Assembly: GCA_030705945.1 (NCBI GenBank)
Contig: JAUZPS010000010.1
Location: 1-25,313, forward strand
DNA: 25,313 bases
Source: Bacillota bacterium
GTDB taxonomy: Bacteria; Bacillota; Clostridia; Acetivibrionales; DSM-2933
Reading direction: 5' to 3'
The notes below the pieces were generated by a model that saw only the letters and a program-made list of their open reading frames with translations, searched no databases and was not told the DNA's origin. Position 1 is the first letter of the stretch. Every line of letters starts with the position of its first letter. Position numbers and translations under genes: made by a program. Shown here in pieces: positions 8,696-17,061 of the stretch.

Positions 8696-9655
8696 TTACA
8701 CTTTTTTGCGTTCCTTGAATATAAATGGTGTGGCAAGGTAGAAGCAAAGGAGTACAAAAGAAGCTAACGCGAAGATTAATTTACCTTCAACAGATACATG
8801 GGAAGGGGTAAAATAACCCTCAATAATACCTGCTATGACAAATAAGGGGATTGTGCCGCATGCAAGATAAATTGCGGTTTTGCCGTTCTTTACGAGGGAA
8901 TCCTTGCGAGAATAGACTCCGGGATTTATTATGGATCTGGCAATAATAAGACCTGCCGCGCCGCATACAAATATACAAAAGAGTTCTAATACGCCGTGAG
9001 GAAGTATCATAGACCAGAACCTAATAAAGACTTTGCAATTTAGCGCTAAACCCGCCGCGCTTCCCAATATAAATCCGTTATAAATAAGCAGATATCCTGT
9101 GCCTATGCCAAGGGTAATACCGAATGCAAAAGCCCTGAGACCTACACTAATGTTGTTTGTAAAAATAAAAGTGGAAGTTATGGGACTATCCCATGAATTA
9201 TTGGAGGTTCCAAGCTTTTTTATCCCTTCAATAAGTTCAGGAGGTATAAAAGCGGGAGCATTGTCCGATGTTATGACCGTAAGGATAAAACTAAAAATAA
9301 CTCCAATCACAAAAAGTGATGTGGATGCGATAAAATATCCCGCGTTTTCTTTTATTAACTTGGGAAAACCCTTTAAGTAAAAATCAAGGATTTTCTTAAA
9401 ATTGGATGTCTTTGTAGAATATATATGACTATGAGCAACCGAAACTAAATTGTTTAAATATTCCGTTGTTTTAGATTCGCCAAAATAAGTGCGGCTATAG
9501 GATAAGTGACCGCAAATAATCCTGTATGAAGCAATAAAGCTCTCAAGTTCAGGTTTACTAAAGGCTTTGAACTTTTTTGTCTTCAGCATATTTAATGAGT
9601 TTTCAAGATTATTCCAAATGTGAAAATTATCTTTGATAAATTTTTCTTCTTTCAT
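8696..9655 (-). CDS. SpoIIM-family (DUF95) membrane protein
   Basis: A 319-residue protein. The soluble N-terminal region (about 1-105) is helical and contains an ASYRIICGHLSYSR stretch, then LVSVAHSHIYS, both typical of long SpoIIM-family proteins. About five membrane segments follow. The best marker is the loop NNISVGLRAFAFGITLGIGT with LIYNGFILGSAAG after it, and a PHGVLELFCIFVCGAAGL segment. True SpoIIM of the engulfment machinery is shorter (about 210 residues). This longer form usually sits beside MoxR/DUF58/RDD genes, as here, and need not act in engulfment. The ATG at 9655 is preferred because AAGGTG lies seven bases upstream; a GTG at 9664 overlaps that site. The gene converges on DUF58 and diverges from the RDD gene, with 257 AT-rich bases between. 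Confidence 0.9.
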   Translation of the reverse strand: MKEEKFIKDNFHIWNNLENSLNMLKTKKFKAFSKPELESFIASYRIICGHLSYSRTYFGESKTTEYLNNLVSVAHSHIYSTKTSNFKKILDFYLKGFPKLIKENAGYFIASTSLFVIGVIFSFILTVITSDNAPAFIPPELIEGIKKLGTSNNSWDSPITSTFIFTNNISVGLRAFAFGITLGIGTGYLLIYNGFILGSAAGLALNCKVFIRFWSMILPHGVLELFCIFVCGAAGLIIARSIINPGVYSRKDSLVKNGKTAIYLACGTIPLFVIAGIIEGYFTPSHVSVEGKLIFALASFVLLCFYLATPFIFKERKKV

Positions 9656-9912
9656 AGAAAACACCTTAGTTTTGTTTTATAATATTATTATTGATAATTT
9701 TTAATCATCATGTTAAGCAGATCAAAAAAGAAAACTATAACTCTTTTTATATAAGCTTAATTATAATATAAATATTTATCAATAACAGTAATAATTTTAA
9801 CAAATAATTTAAAATGTTACAATCTATATGTTTTATGATAAACATTTTAAATGCAAAATCTTTATTAGAAGCTTTTAATCCAACATTATAAGACAGGGTA
9901 TTTTGGAATATC

Positions 9913-10656
9913 ATGAGGAGAATTAGGGAGGTTATAACTCCGGAAAACGTTTTTATTGAATTCGAACTTGCTGGAATTGGATCAAGACTGTTAGCGTTTC
10001 TGATCGACTTTGCTATACAATGCTTAGCCATGATTATAATGGTTATTATTGTATCGGCATTAGGTTTTTCTTTTTCAGAAGCTGGAAGCTTTAAATCATA
10101 TTTTGTTGCTCTTGGCGTTGTCATTACTTTTTTAATATACAATGGTTATTTTATATTTTTCGAAATGTTCATGAATGGCCAGTCGCCAGGGAAGAAACTG
10201 GCAAAACTCAAGGTGATCAGAGAAACCGGAGAGTCCATAACACTTTTCGATTCAGTTTTGCGCAATATATTAAGAACTGTAGATTTTCTCCCTTCTTTTT
10301 ATTTAATTGGATCCATTGTAGTTGTTTTTAATAACAATTATAAACGGATTGGCGATGTGGCTGCTAATACGGTTGTAATTAAAAATCGAAAAAATGAGAA
10401 GCTTGTTACAGCTAATGAACTTATATCAAATAGAAATGGAGGAAACATCTCAGAACTTAAAAATATATACCCTGTAACAGAATCAGAATTCAGCGCGTTA
10501 AAAGAATTTATGGAAAGAAAAGAATGCCTTGGCGAGAAGAAAAGTCTTTTTACCTATCATTTAAATATGTACTTCCTGAAAAAATTTAATATGGAGATAA
10601 GACATAGAAGCCCATATGATTTTTTTGAAGATATACTAAGAATGAATAAAGATTAA
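9913..10656 (+). CDS. RDD-family membrane protein
   Basis: A 247-residue protein whose first 160 residues form an RDD domain. The characteristic GSRLLAFLIDFAIQ has Arg25 and Asp32 in the first helix. Two more hydrophobic segments follow, then NGQSPGKKLAKLKVI, another family hallmark, and the RIGDVAANTVVIKNR end. A charged cytoplasmic tail of about 85 residues follows (SEFSALKEFMERK onward), with no motif I recognise. RDD proteins are small membrane proteins; some are linked to ion exchange, but many have no known role. The ribosome binding site is weak (GGA six bases upstream, or GGG farther up). The gene reads away from the SpoIIM-family gene and has a terminator just after it. DUF58, SpoIIM-like and RDD genes together are a recurring set, so I group it with the MoxR cluster. 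Confidence 0.88.
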   Translation: MRRIREVITPENVFIEFELAGIGSRLLAFLIDFAIQCLAMIIMVIIVSALGFSFSEAGSFKSYFVALGVVITFLIYNGYFIFFEMFMNGQSPGKKLAKLKVIRETGESITLFDSVLRNILRTVDFLPSFYLIGSIVVVFNNNYKRIGDVAANTVVIKNRKNEKLVTANELISNRNGGNISELKNIYPVTESEFSALKEFMERKECLGEKKSLFTYHLNMYFLKKFNMEIRHRSPYDFFEDILRMNKD

Positions 10657-10665
10657 AATGTAGTG

Positions 10666-10697
10666 AATGCAGGATAAATATTGACTCCTGCATTTTT
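10666..10697 (+). terminator. Terminator after the RDD gene
   Basis: AATGCAGG and CCTGCATT pair around a 13-base loop, followed by TTT. The hairpin covers an in-frame TTG at 10681, which argues against using that TTG as the lysA start. Confidence 0.8.
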
Positions 10698-10740
10698 AAA
10701 TGCTAACATTTTAGTAACTAATATTATGGATGGTGAAAAT

Positions 10741-12060
10741 ATGTTCGTATCTGAAGCAATAAATATTAATAAATTAAATCATTTGGAAATTGGCGGCTGC
10801 GATTGCGTAGAACTTGTAAAAGAATATGGAACCCCTTTGTATGTAATGGACGAAGGTCTTATAAGAAAAAATTGTCGTATATACAAAAATGCCATGGACA
10901 AGCATTATAACGGCAGCGGAATGGTGCTATACGCAAGTAAGGCTTTTAGCTCAATGGCAATCTACAAGATAGTAGAGCAGGAAGGTCTTGGAATTGATGT
11001 TGTATCCGGAGGAGAACTTTATACAGCATATAAGGCTGGATTTCCAATGGACAGAGTTTATTTTCATGGAAATAACAAAACGATTGATGAAATTAAACTT
11101 GCATTGGATAAAAACGTAAAAAGATTTGTTGTTGATAATTTTGAAGAATTGAACAATATTGATAGGATTGCAGGGGAGAAAGGAAAAAAGGCTAATATTT
11201 CATTCAGAATAAAACCCGGCATTGACGCTCATACACATGATTTTGTCCAGACAGGTCAGATTGATTCCAAATTTGGCGTTGCTTTGGAAAATGGCGAAGC
11301 GCTTGAAATAATTAAATACGCTTCAAAGTTAAAGAATGTATCGGTTGTAGGTGTTCATTGCCATATAGGTTCCCAGATTTTCGATCTTGGTCCATTCGAA
11401 CTGGCTGCAAAGGTAATGTTAGAGTTTATCAGCCGGATAAAAGAAGAAACAGGTATCGAAATTGAGGAACTCAATCTTGGCGGAGGCTTTGGTATCAAGT
11501 ATATACCGTCTCATGACCCTATTGAGTACGATAGTTATATCGAGTCCGTTTCAAAAGTTGTAAAGGGTGTATGTAAAGAAAAGGGCATCAAGCTTCCATT
11601 TATTGTTATGGAACCCGGAAGATCAATTGTCGCTTCTGCTGGAGCCACCCTCTATACGGTTGGAGCTGTTAAGGAAATAAAAAATGTAAGGACTTATGTG
11701 TCGGTGGATGGGGGAATGGCAGACAACCCAAGATACGCGCTATATGAGTCTCCATATGACGCTGTACTGGTAAATAAGCCTGACGCCGATAAGACAGATG
11801 TAGTCACGATCGCAGGTAAGTGCTGTGAGTCAGGAGATATACTAATAAAAGATATCGCGTTGCCTGCTATAAAAGCCGGAGACATTATAGCTGTATTGGC
11901 CACAGGAGCGTACAACTATTCCATGTCAAGCAACTACAATAGAATTCCTAGACCTCCAGTTGTTCTGGTGAATGAAGGAAAGTCAAGGCTTATTGTTAAA
12001 AGAGAAGACTATGAAGACTTACTTAGAAATGATATTATTCCAGAAGATCTTAATAAATAA
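10741..12060 (+). CDS. lysA: Diaminopimelate decarboxylase
   Basis: A PLP enzyme that converts meso-diaminopimelate to L-lysine, the last step of lysine synthesis, in the cytosol. The protein has 439 residues, as usual. It is a fold III (alanine racemase-like) decarboxylase. The PLP lysine is Lys67 in YASKAFS; HCHIGSQ is at 206-212, the phosphate-binding GGGFG at 247-251, EPGR at 291-294, and the substrate-side CESGD from Cys362. I chose the ATG at 10741, with GGATGGTG five bases upstream. An earlier in-frame TTG (10681) lies inside a terminator hairpin. The gene appears to be alone: the RDD gene ends in a terminator, and the foldase gene follows 105 bp later, after a tandem repeat. No lysine riboswitch fits in the 84 bp upstream. 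Confidence 0.96.
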   Translation: MFVSEAININKLNHLEIGGCDCVELVKEYGTPLYVMDEGLIRKNCRIYKNAMDKHYNGSGMVLYASKAFSSMAIYKIVEQEGLGIDVVSGGELYTAYKAGFPMDRVYFHGNNKTIDEIKLALDKNVKRFVVDNFEELNNIDRIAGEKGKKANISFRIKPGIDAHTHDFVQTGQIDSKFGVALENGEALEIIKYASKLKNVSVVGVHCHIGSQIFDLGPFELAAKVMLEFISRIKEETGIEIEELNLGGGFGIKYIPSHDPIEYDSYIESVSKVVKGVCKEKGIKLPFIVMEPGRSIVASAGATLYTVGAVKEIKNVRTYVSVDGGMADNPRYALYESPYDAVLVNKPDADKTDVVTIAGKCCESGDILIKDIALPAIKAGDIIAVLATGAYNYSMSSNYNRIPRPPVVLVNEGKSRLIVKREDYEDLLRNDIIPEDLNK

Positions 12061-12066
12061 TAATAA

Positions 12067-12126
12067 TTAAAGATAAATATAAAAGTTAAAGATCAATATA
12101 AAAAATAAAAGATCAATATAAAAATT
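12067..12126. repeat. Three tandem ~20-bp AT-rich units
   Basis: The unit TTAAAGATCAATATAAAAA is repeated three times with small changes: 12067-12085, 12086-12105 and 12106-12126. It fills most of the gap between lysA and the foldase gene. It may reflect slippage or hold a promoter; nothing more can be said. Confidence 0.8.
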
Positions 12127-12165
12127 TAAATGCGTATTAACGCAACGAAAGGAATGTTTATTAAA

Positions 12166-13788
12166 ATGAAGAGAAGAATTCTATGTATGTTATGTATAGC
12201 ATCACTTTGCTTCTCAGCGTTTGTCAATGTATATGCAGAGGACAGCGCCGATAAACAGCAAGAATCCGCAAATCAGACTTCAACGCTTACCACAACAGAT
12301 AAAACAGTAACGCAAGATGTGTACAACACAAGCTCAGTAACGGATGATGTATATAAAACACCGGTTACAGATGATGTATATACAAGCGATGCAACAGTTT
12401 CACCTATTGATCCCATTGTTACACCAACTGTTGATGATCCTACACCAACACCTACTCCTGTTAAAGATGAAATAGGATCAGTGACTAATATTTCTATATT
12501 GATTGATTCTAAGCCAGTATACATAAAAACTTTTAAAGTAAACGGCAGGGTATATGCTTCTCTGACAGAATTGTGCTTCTATTTTAATACGGACTATAAG
12601 GTAGACAGCGCAAAAAAGTTAGTTAATATCTTAAAAGATAAAAAAAGTGTTCAGAAGTCGGTTCCCCAATATATAAAGAAATCAAGCGTAGTTGAACTAG
12701 TAAAACTTCAGCCAGGTATTTATAATATCAAGGTTGATAATATTGACACATACCTTGAATCTTTTATATATCTCGGAAAATCATTTGTGCCAGTCAGGTA
12801 CTTTGCTGAACTTTATAATAGAAAAGTAGATTTTGTGACAAGTAAAAACCAAATTACTATCGCTAAAATTGATAACCCTGTTATTGGTACTGTAAATGGA
12901 CAACCCTTATACAAATCTGATTTTGATTATTTTTATAATGGACAATACGAAGATTTAGCTGCAAATACTCCAAAAGAGAATCTTGCGGCTGAAGCAAAAA
13001 AATTAAAACAACAGGTTTTCGATAATATAGTATCTTTAAGCCTTGTAAAGCAAAATATTTCAAAAGAGTTTACAACTTTAAAAGATATGGATTATCAGCA
13101 GATAAACGACAATATCGGCAGTATAATAAGCAATAATGGCGGTATAGAGCAAATAAGAAGTATATTAGCAAAAAGCAAGATTACTTATTATCAGTTTATT
13201 CAAGATTTAAAAATAAATTATATGAATTCAAATTATGCAAATGATCTTATAAAGAATGTAGTAGCTACCGATGCTGAGTTAAAAAAATATTATGACGACA
13301 ATAAAGCTTCATTTTTGGAACCGGAAAAGGTAAAAGCAAAGCATATCTTATTTAGCACAATGGATCAGCAAACACAACAAGAATATACTGATGAGAAAAA
13401 AGAAGAAGTCAAAAAGAAGGCCCAGGAAGTCTTAGACAGCATAAAAGCAGGAGCAGACTTTGATGAATTGATGAATAAGTATACAGAAGATCCAGGAACT
13501 AAAGATATGCCGGATAATGCTTATACTTTTGGCAAAGGCGAGATGGTTCAGGAATTTGAGGATGCCGCATTTTCTTTAAAAGTTGGCGAAATTAGCGATC
13601 TTGTAAAAAGCAGTTACGGTTATCACATAATAAAGGTTTTAGATAAAATACCAGCCAAACAGCTTACGTTTGACGAGGTAAAAGATCAAATAAAGCCTCA
13701 GCTTGATGAACAGGCAAAAAGTACTTATATAAACAATTTGCTGGCTAAATGGAAAGCTTCAAGCAAAATAGTAAATAGCATGAAATAA
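12166..13788 (+). CDS. Secreted PpiC-type foldase with a copper-amine-oxidase-like N-terminal domain
   Basis: Probably an exported peptidyl-prolyl isomerase that helps secreted proteins fold, as PrsA does in Bacillus. The protein has about 540 residues. A signal peptide ends at VYA (residue 24) without a lipobox, so it is not an obvious lipoprotein, unlike PrsA. A Thr/Ser/Pro-rich linker (about 25-112) contains three DVY units (two as TDDVY) and a PTPTPTP stretch. A copper-amine-oxidase N1-like domain (about 113-235) shows NGRVYASL and GKSFVPVRYFAEL. A SurA-type helical region follows (about 240-385), then a PpiC rotamase domain (about 388-490) with KAKHILFST and YGYHIIKVLDK. The ATG at 12166 has AAAGGA about 12 bases upstream; an ATG at 12130 would add 12 residues before the signal peptide. 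A strong terminator follows. The CuAO_N1-like domain is common in clostridial secreted proteins and probably does not bind copper. Confidence 0.9.
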   Translation: MKRRILCMLCIASLCFSAFVNVYAEDSADKQQESANQTSTLTTTDKTVTQDVYNTSSVTDDVYKTPVTDDVYTSDATVSPIDPIVTPTVDDPTPTPTPVKDEIGSVTNISILIDSKPVYIKTFKVNGRVYASLTELCFYFNTDYKVDSAKKLVNILKDKKSVQKSVPQYIKKSSVVELVKLQPGIYNIKVDNIDTYLESFIYLGKSFVPVRYFAELYNRKVDFVTSKNQITIAKIDNPVIGTVNGQPLYKSDFDYFYNGQYEDLAANTPKENLAAEAKKLKQQVFDNIVSLSLVKQNISKEFTTLKDMDYQQINDNIGSIISNNGGIEQIRSILAKSKITYYQFIQDLKINYMNSNYANDLIKNVVATDAELKKYYDDNKASFLEPEKVKAKHILFSTMDQQTQQEYTDEKKEEVKKKAQEVLDSIKAGADFDELMNKYTEDPGTKDMPDNAYTFGKGEMVQEFEDAAFSLKVGEISDLVKSSYGYHIIKVLDKIPAKQLTFDEVKDQIKPQLDEQAKSTYINNLLAKWKASSKIVNSMK

Positions 13789-13846
13789 TTTGGATGTGTA
13801 TTTTGAAGAATAAATTTATAAAGCAAATAAAATATTAAATAATTTT

Positions 13847-13875
13847 AAAAAGCCAGAGAAAAAATCTGGCTTTTT
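13847..13875. terminator. Bidirectional terminator between convergent genes
   Basis: AAAAAGCCAGA and TCTGGCTTTTT form a perfect 11-bp stem around a 7-base loop, with A and T tracts on either side. It can end both the foldase transcript and the convergent M50-family transcript. Confidence 0.92.
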
Positions 13876-13885
13876 AATGTATATT

Positions 13886-14536
13886 TTATATTATTGGTAT
13901 GTTAAATATTTTTAAGATACTCTGATATATAAATATTGTAGGAGGAGTTATAATCATAGAGAGAATCGGAGTTATCGCTAGTATCATAAACACAATAAAC
14001 CCATATCTTTTTAGTGTTGCATAAAACTCAAATCTATCAATATCAGTCAGGTTTTCAAGAATTCTTGAGCCAGAAAATGGTGGAATGGGCAGAATACCCA
14101 AAACAAAAAATATTGCATTATACCAAATTACATATCGTAAGATTGTATCTAAGTTATTACCAATATTTGAACCAAGAATTTCAATTAAATTAGATATATT
14201 CGTAAGTTTAATTAGGATTGCAAATAAAACTGACATTAATAAATTACCGATAAAACCTGAGGCAGTGACAAGCGAATCGTCTATACGAATGTTCTTAAAG
14301 TTGTTTCTATTAATATCTACAGGTTTTGACCATCCAAAGCCAACAATTGCAAAAAATATAAATCCAATAGGATCCACATGCTCCTTTGGGCTAATACTAA
14401 GCTTACCATTCAATCTCGGTGTTCTGTCTCCGAGTTTGTCTGCCATATAAGCTTGAGCGAAACCATTAAAAACTAACGCGATAAGAATTCCGGGTATAGA
14501 TAATAATATATCTTCAAATGATCTTCCAAGTAACAT
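13886..14536 (-). CDS. M50 (site-2 protease) family protein, predicted catalytically dead
   Basis: A 216-residue membrane protein with the body of the short YwhC/Rv1159-type M50 proteases: KLGDRTPRLNGKLSISP, HVDPIGF, FGWSKPVDIN, SGFIGNLLMS and NAIFFVLGILPIPP. Active members bind zinc through HExxH and an Asp in the PPLDG motif. Here the first motif reads NGFAQ (residues 24-28) and the second PPFSG (Ser155 for Asp). So both zinc histidines, the catalytic glutamate and the zinc aspartate are all replaced, while scaffold residues such as Asn98 and Asn140 remain. The frame is intact, with no stop or frameshift, and it has a strong AAGGAGC site six bases before the ATG. This suggests a maintained pseudoprotease with a binding or regulatory role, not a decaying gene. 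It converges on the foldase gene and shares its terminator. Partner unknown. Confidence 0.88.
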   Translation of the reverse strand: MLLGRSFEDILLSIPGILIALVFNGFAQAYMADKLGDRTPRLNGKLSISPKEHVDPIGFIFFAIVGFGWSKPVDINRNNFKNIRIDDSLVTASGFIGNLLMSVLFAILIKLTNISNLIEILGSNIGNNLDTILRYVIWYNAIFFVLGILPIPPFSGSRILENLTDIDRFEFYATLKRYGFIVFMILAITPILSMIITPPTIFIYQSILKIFNIPII

Positions 14537-14607
14537 ATGTATGCTCCTTAAATATTATTTTTTTATTTAAATTCGATTTTGTATTTTGGGATCAAAATTA
14601 TTTAATG

Positions 14608-14683
14608 AGGCAGTATCAAAAAAATAACTGGTCAATTGCGCGTTTCAAAAACTTTATAAATGAATTTTTTGAAACGCCCTTAA
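14608..14683 (+). repeat. Family A hairpin repeat, internally shortened (copy A3)
   Basis: The left part AGGCAGTATCAAAAAAATAA and both stem arms (CGTTTCAAAAACTT, AATTTTTTGAAACG) are present. The spacer between them is cut from about 40 bases to a few, leaving a simpler hairpin of 76 bp. It ends GCCCTTAA. Confidence 0.88.
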
Positions 14684-14870
14684 ACATAGTTATGAAATTT
14701 TCTACTTTAATTAATCTCCTAATTAAAACATTTTACCAACATTATAATCCCTAAATATATACAAACAATACTAATAATTCTATCAGTAACAAGATTAAAT
14801 GTCTAGGTTATAAATTTATGATAATTATATAATTATCACTGATATAAGAACTTTATAACGTGATATCTAT

Positions 14871-14969
14871 ATAAAAAGCACTATTAATCTTACATTTGAC
14901 GGAGCAAAATAACGAACGCTTTAACGTTATTTTGCGATAGGCAAATGTAAAAGATTAATTGCTTTTTAT
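14871..14969 (+). repeat. Family B palindromic repeat, complete (copy B2)
   Basis: This 99-bp element is nearly one long palindrome. The outer arms ATAAAAAGCA and TGCTTTTTAT are exact complements. Next inside are ATTAATCTTACATTTG and its near-complement, and at the centre CAAAATAACG pairs with CGTTATTTTG around a short loop. It has no coding capacity. It sits in the 680-bp gap between the M50-family gene and trpS. Confidence 0.93.
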
Positions 14970-15215
14970 CTATATGTTTCTGATAAACATTTAATATAAT
15001 ATTAACTTTTGAAATCACGAAACACAAATACCTTGATTAATAAATCTTGATAAATTCAAAATTATTGTAGCAAATGAAGACTTAACTTCTTTGCTTACGA
15101 AAATCTTTTTCGCAATTTAATTTATATTAAAAATTATATGAAAAACTTATAATTGTAAATATTGCTTCTATTATGCTAAGATATAAAGAGCAAAAGAAAA
15201 CGGAGAGTGAAAAAA
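14970..15215. other. AT-rich leader region before trpS
   Basis: No gene is seen. The region holds short hairpins (for example CGAAAAATC-type pairing at about 15104-15116) but no T-box specifier or GGTGG antiterminator motif, so T-box control of trpS is not supported. TTGTAA at 15153 with TAAGAT at 15178 could be a poor promoter (19-bp spacing). Confidence 0.35.
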
Positions 15216-16211
15216 ATGAAAAAAGGAAAGATATTGAGCGGTATAAGGCCTACAGGGGCTTTGCATTTGGGAAATTACTTCGGAGCCCTAGAGAATTGGG
15301 TTAAACTCCAGAATGATTATGACTGTTATTTTTTTGTAGCTGATTGGCATGCTTTGACAACTGGCTATGAAAACACTTCAGATACAAAAAGCAATATAAG
15401 CAATCTAGTTATTGATTTCTTAAGCGCGGGACTTGACCCAGATAAATGCAATATTTTCTTGCAGTCAAGCATTAAAGAACATGCTGAGCTGCACTTGCTG
15501 TTTTCAATGATTACACCTTTACCCTGGCTTTTTAGATGTCCGACTTATAAAGATCAACTTGCTCAGATGACAGATAAAAATATAACAACTTATGGATTTT
15601 TAGGATACCCCTGTTTGCAGGCTGCCGATATATTGGTATATAAAGCCAATTTCGTGCCTGTTGGAGAAGATCAACTTCCACACCTTGAGTTAACAAGAGA
15701 GATTGCAAGGAGATTTAATTTTCTGTATAAGGAAGTTTTTACAGAACCTCAGCCTATGCTTACAAAAGCAAAGGTTTTGCCGGGACTCGACGGAAGAAAA
15801 ATGAGCAAAAGCTATAACAATACAATCGCTTTATCAGATAGCCCGGAAGATATTAAAAAGAAAGTTTTAACAATGATAACTGATCCTCAGAGAATCAGGA
15901 AGGATGATCCAGGACATCCTGAGGTATGCGCTGTTTATGCCTTTCATAAGGTATTTAATGAAGAAGAAGTTACTGAAATTGAAAATCAATGCAGAGGCGG
16001 TAAGATCGGTTGTGTTCAGTGCAAGCGGAATCTGGCTGATAAGATGTTGACATACATGACGCCTATTTATGAAAGAAGACAGGAGATATTAAATAAACCT
16101 GAATATGTAAATGAAGTATTGCAGCAAGGAAACGAAAACGCGACAAAAATTGCGAGACAGACGATGGAAGAAGTAAAAAGCGCAATGAAAATAGATTATA
16201 ATTTATTTTAA
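15216..16211 (+). CDS. trpS: Tryptophanyl-tRNA synthetase
   Basis: Charges tRNA-Trp with tryptophan using ATP in the cytosol. It is a class Ic synthetase of 331 residues, the usual bacterial length. The HIGH-type motif is HLGN at 17-20, after SGIRPTGAL, and KMSKS is at 195-199 within GLDGRKMSKSYNN. GEDQLPHLELTREIARRFN is also typical. I chose the ATG at 15216, with CGGAGAG eight bases upstream; a GTG at 15207 overlaps that site. scpA follows after 60 bp with no terminator visible between, so trpS and scpAB may share a transcript. No T-box is seen in the leader. Confidence 0.97.
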   Translation: MKKGKILSGIRPTGALHLGNYFGALENWVKLQNDYDCYFFVADWHALTTGYENTSDTKSNISNLVIDFLSAGLDPDKCNIFLQSSIKEHAELHLLFSMITPLPWLFRCPTYKDQLAQMTDKNITTYGFLGYPCLQAADILVYKANFVPVGEDQLPHLELTREIARRFNFLYKEVFTEPQPMLTKAKVLPGLDGRKMSKSYNNTIALSDSPEDIKKKVLTMITDPQRIRKDDPGHPEVCAVYAFHKVFNEEEVTEIENQCRGGKIGCVQCKRNLADKMLTYMTPIYERRQEILNKPEYVNEVLQQGNENATKIARQTMEEVKSAMKIDYNLF

Positions 16212-16271
16212 TATATGTAAATAGAGAGAAATTATAGAAAATAAATAATTCAAGATGTGGGGTTGAATTTT

Positions 16272-17060
16272 GTGGAGAGCGCGTTAACCAATGCCTGTAC
16301 AATTAAAATTCAAAATTTTGAGGGACCATTTGACCTTTTGTTTCATTTGATTGAAAAGAATCAGGTTAATATTTATGATATACCCATAAATGAGATTACA
16401 GATCAATATATGGAATATCTGTTTGCGATGAAGGAATTAGACTTGGAAATTGCCAGTGAATTTCTGGTAATGGCGGCTACTCTTCTTCATATAAAATCAA
16501 AACTGCTTCTTCCGGAAAAGAAAGAGAAAAACGCAGAGGAAATCGATCCTAGAGAAGAACTTGTATTAAAGCTTATTGAATATAAGAAATATAAAGACTT
16601 TTCAGTTGAACTGCGACTTATGGAAGAACAATGGGATAAAGTATATTATAAACTGCCTGAGGTTATGGAATTTGAATGTGAAGAGGAATTGTTAGAGCTA
16701 TCGCCTGAAGAAATCAGAACGGTTTATATTAAGCTGCTAGAAAAAAACAGAAAAAAAATGAATAATACTGTTAATAAAATGGCAACTATTATTCAACATG
16801 AAAAGGTATCCCTGAAAGGCAAAATGAGGGAGGTTCTTCTACAGCTTTTTAAAAAGACGCAGGTTATTTTTACTGATATTTTTTCATTAAAAACAAGGAC
16901 AAGAACAGAAGTTGTAACGGGCTTTCTTGCCATTTTGGAACTTTCAAAGCTTAAAAAAGTCAAACTTGAGCAGCAAAAGCAGTTTTCTGATATTATAATA
17001 CACCGCTGTGAAGGTGAAAGCATGGTATTAGATGAAGACAAAGTTGCTGTTGACAATTAA
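16272..17060 (+). CDS. scpA: Segregation and condensation protein A (kleisin)
   Basis: The kleisin subunit of the bacterial SMC condensin, which bridges the SMC heads and binds ScpB to organise and separate chromosomes. The protein has about 262 residues. The N-terminal domain shows FEGPFDLLFHLIEKNQVNIYD and the helix LEIASEFLVMAATLLHIKSKLLLP, both diagnostic of ScpA. A charged middle (about 85-160) leads to a winged-helix C-terminus with a VTGFLAILELSKL stretch. It starts with GTG; I prefer the one at 16272, with GGGG nine bases upstream, over a GTG at 16257 that precedes this site. scpB follows 149 bp later, an unusually wide gap for this pair, because a family A repeat (17062-17164) begins one base after the scpA stop. 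Confidence 0.93.
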   Translation: MESALTNACTIKIQNFEGPFDLLFHLIEKNQVNIYDIPINEITDQYMEYLFAMKELDLEIASEFLVMAATLLHIKSKLLLPEKKEKNAEEIDPREELVLKLIEYKKYKDFSVELRLMEEQWDKVYYKLPEVMEFECEEELLELSPEEIRTVYIKLLEKNRKKMNNTVNKMATIIQHEKVSLKGKMREVLLQLFKKTQVIFTDIFSLKTRTRTEVVTGFLAILELSKLKKVKLEQQKQFSDIIIHRCEGESMVLDEDKVAVDN

Positions 17061-17061
17061 A

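Noticed and set aside
9099..9380. 93-codon plus-strand open frame
   Set aside because: It lies wholly inside the SpoIIM-family gene on the other strand and its product resembles no family; it is an antisense shadow.
9815..9850. Possible third repeat shared with 14967-15000 (CTATATGTTT, then GATAAACATTT)
   Set aside because: The similarity spans only about 25 AT-rich bases with indels, and no further copy was seen; chance or short hairpin resemblance is enough.
9747..10142. 131-codon minus-strand open frame
   Set aside because: It overlaps the first part of the RDD gene in antisense and continues into AT-rich intergenic DNA; its product has no family features.
10681..10740. TTG start for lysA
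   Set aside because: The TTG lies inside the terminator hairpin of the RDD gene; the ATG at 10741 has its own ribosome binding site and gives a normal N-terminus.
14085..14450. 121-codon plus-strand open frame
   Set aside because: It lies inside the minus-strand M50-family gene, whose protein shows clear family motifs; the plus-strand product does not.
14518..14754. 78-codon plus-strand open frame over repeat A3
   Set aside because: It consists largely of repeat sequence plus AT-rich DNA and has no ribosome binding site or recognisable motif.
14970..15215. T-box riboswitch before trpS
   Set aside because: No GGTGG-type antiterminator motif, no specifier loop and no terminator were found in the leader.
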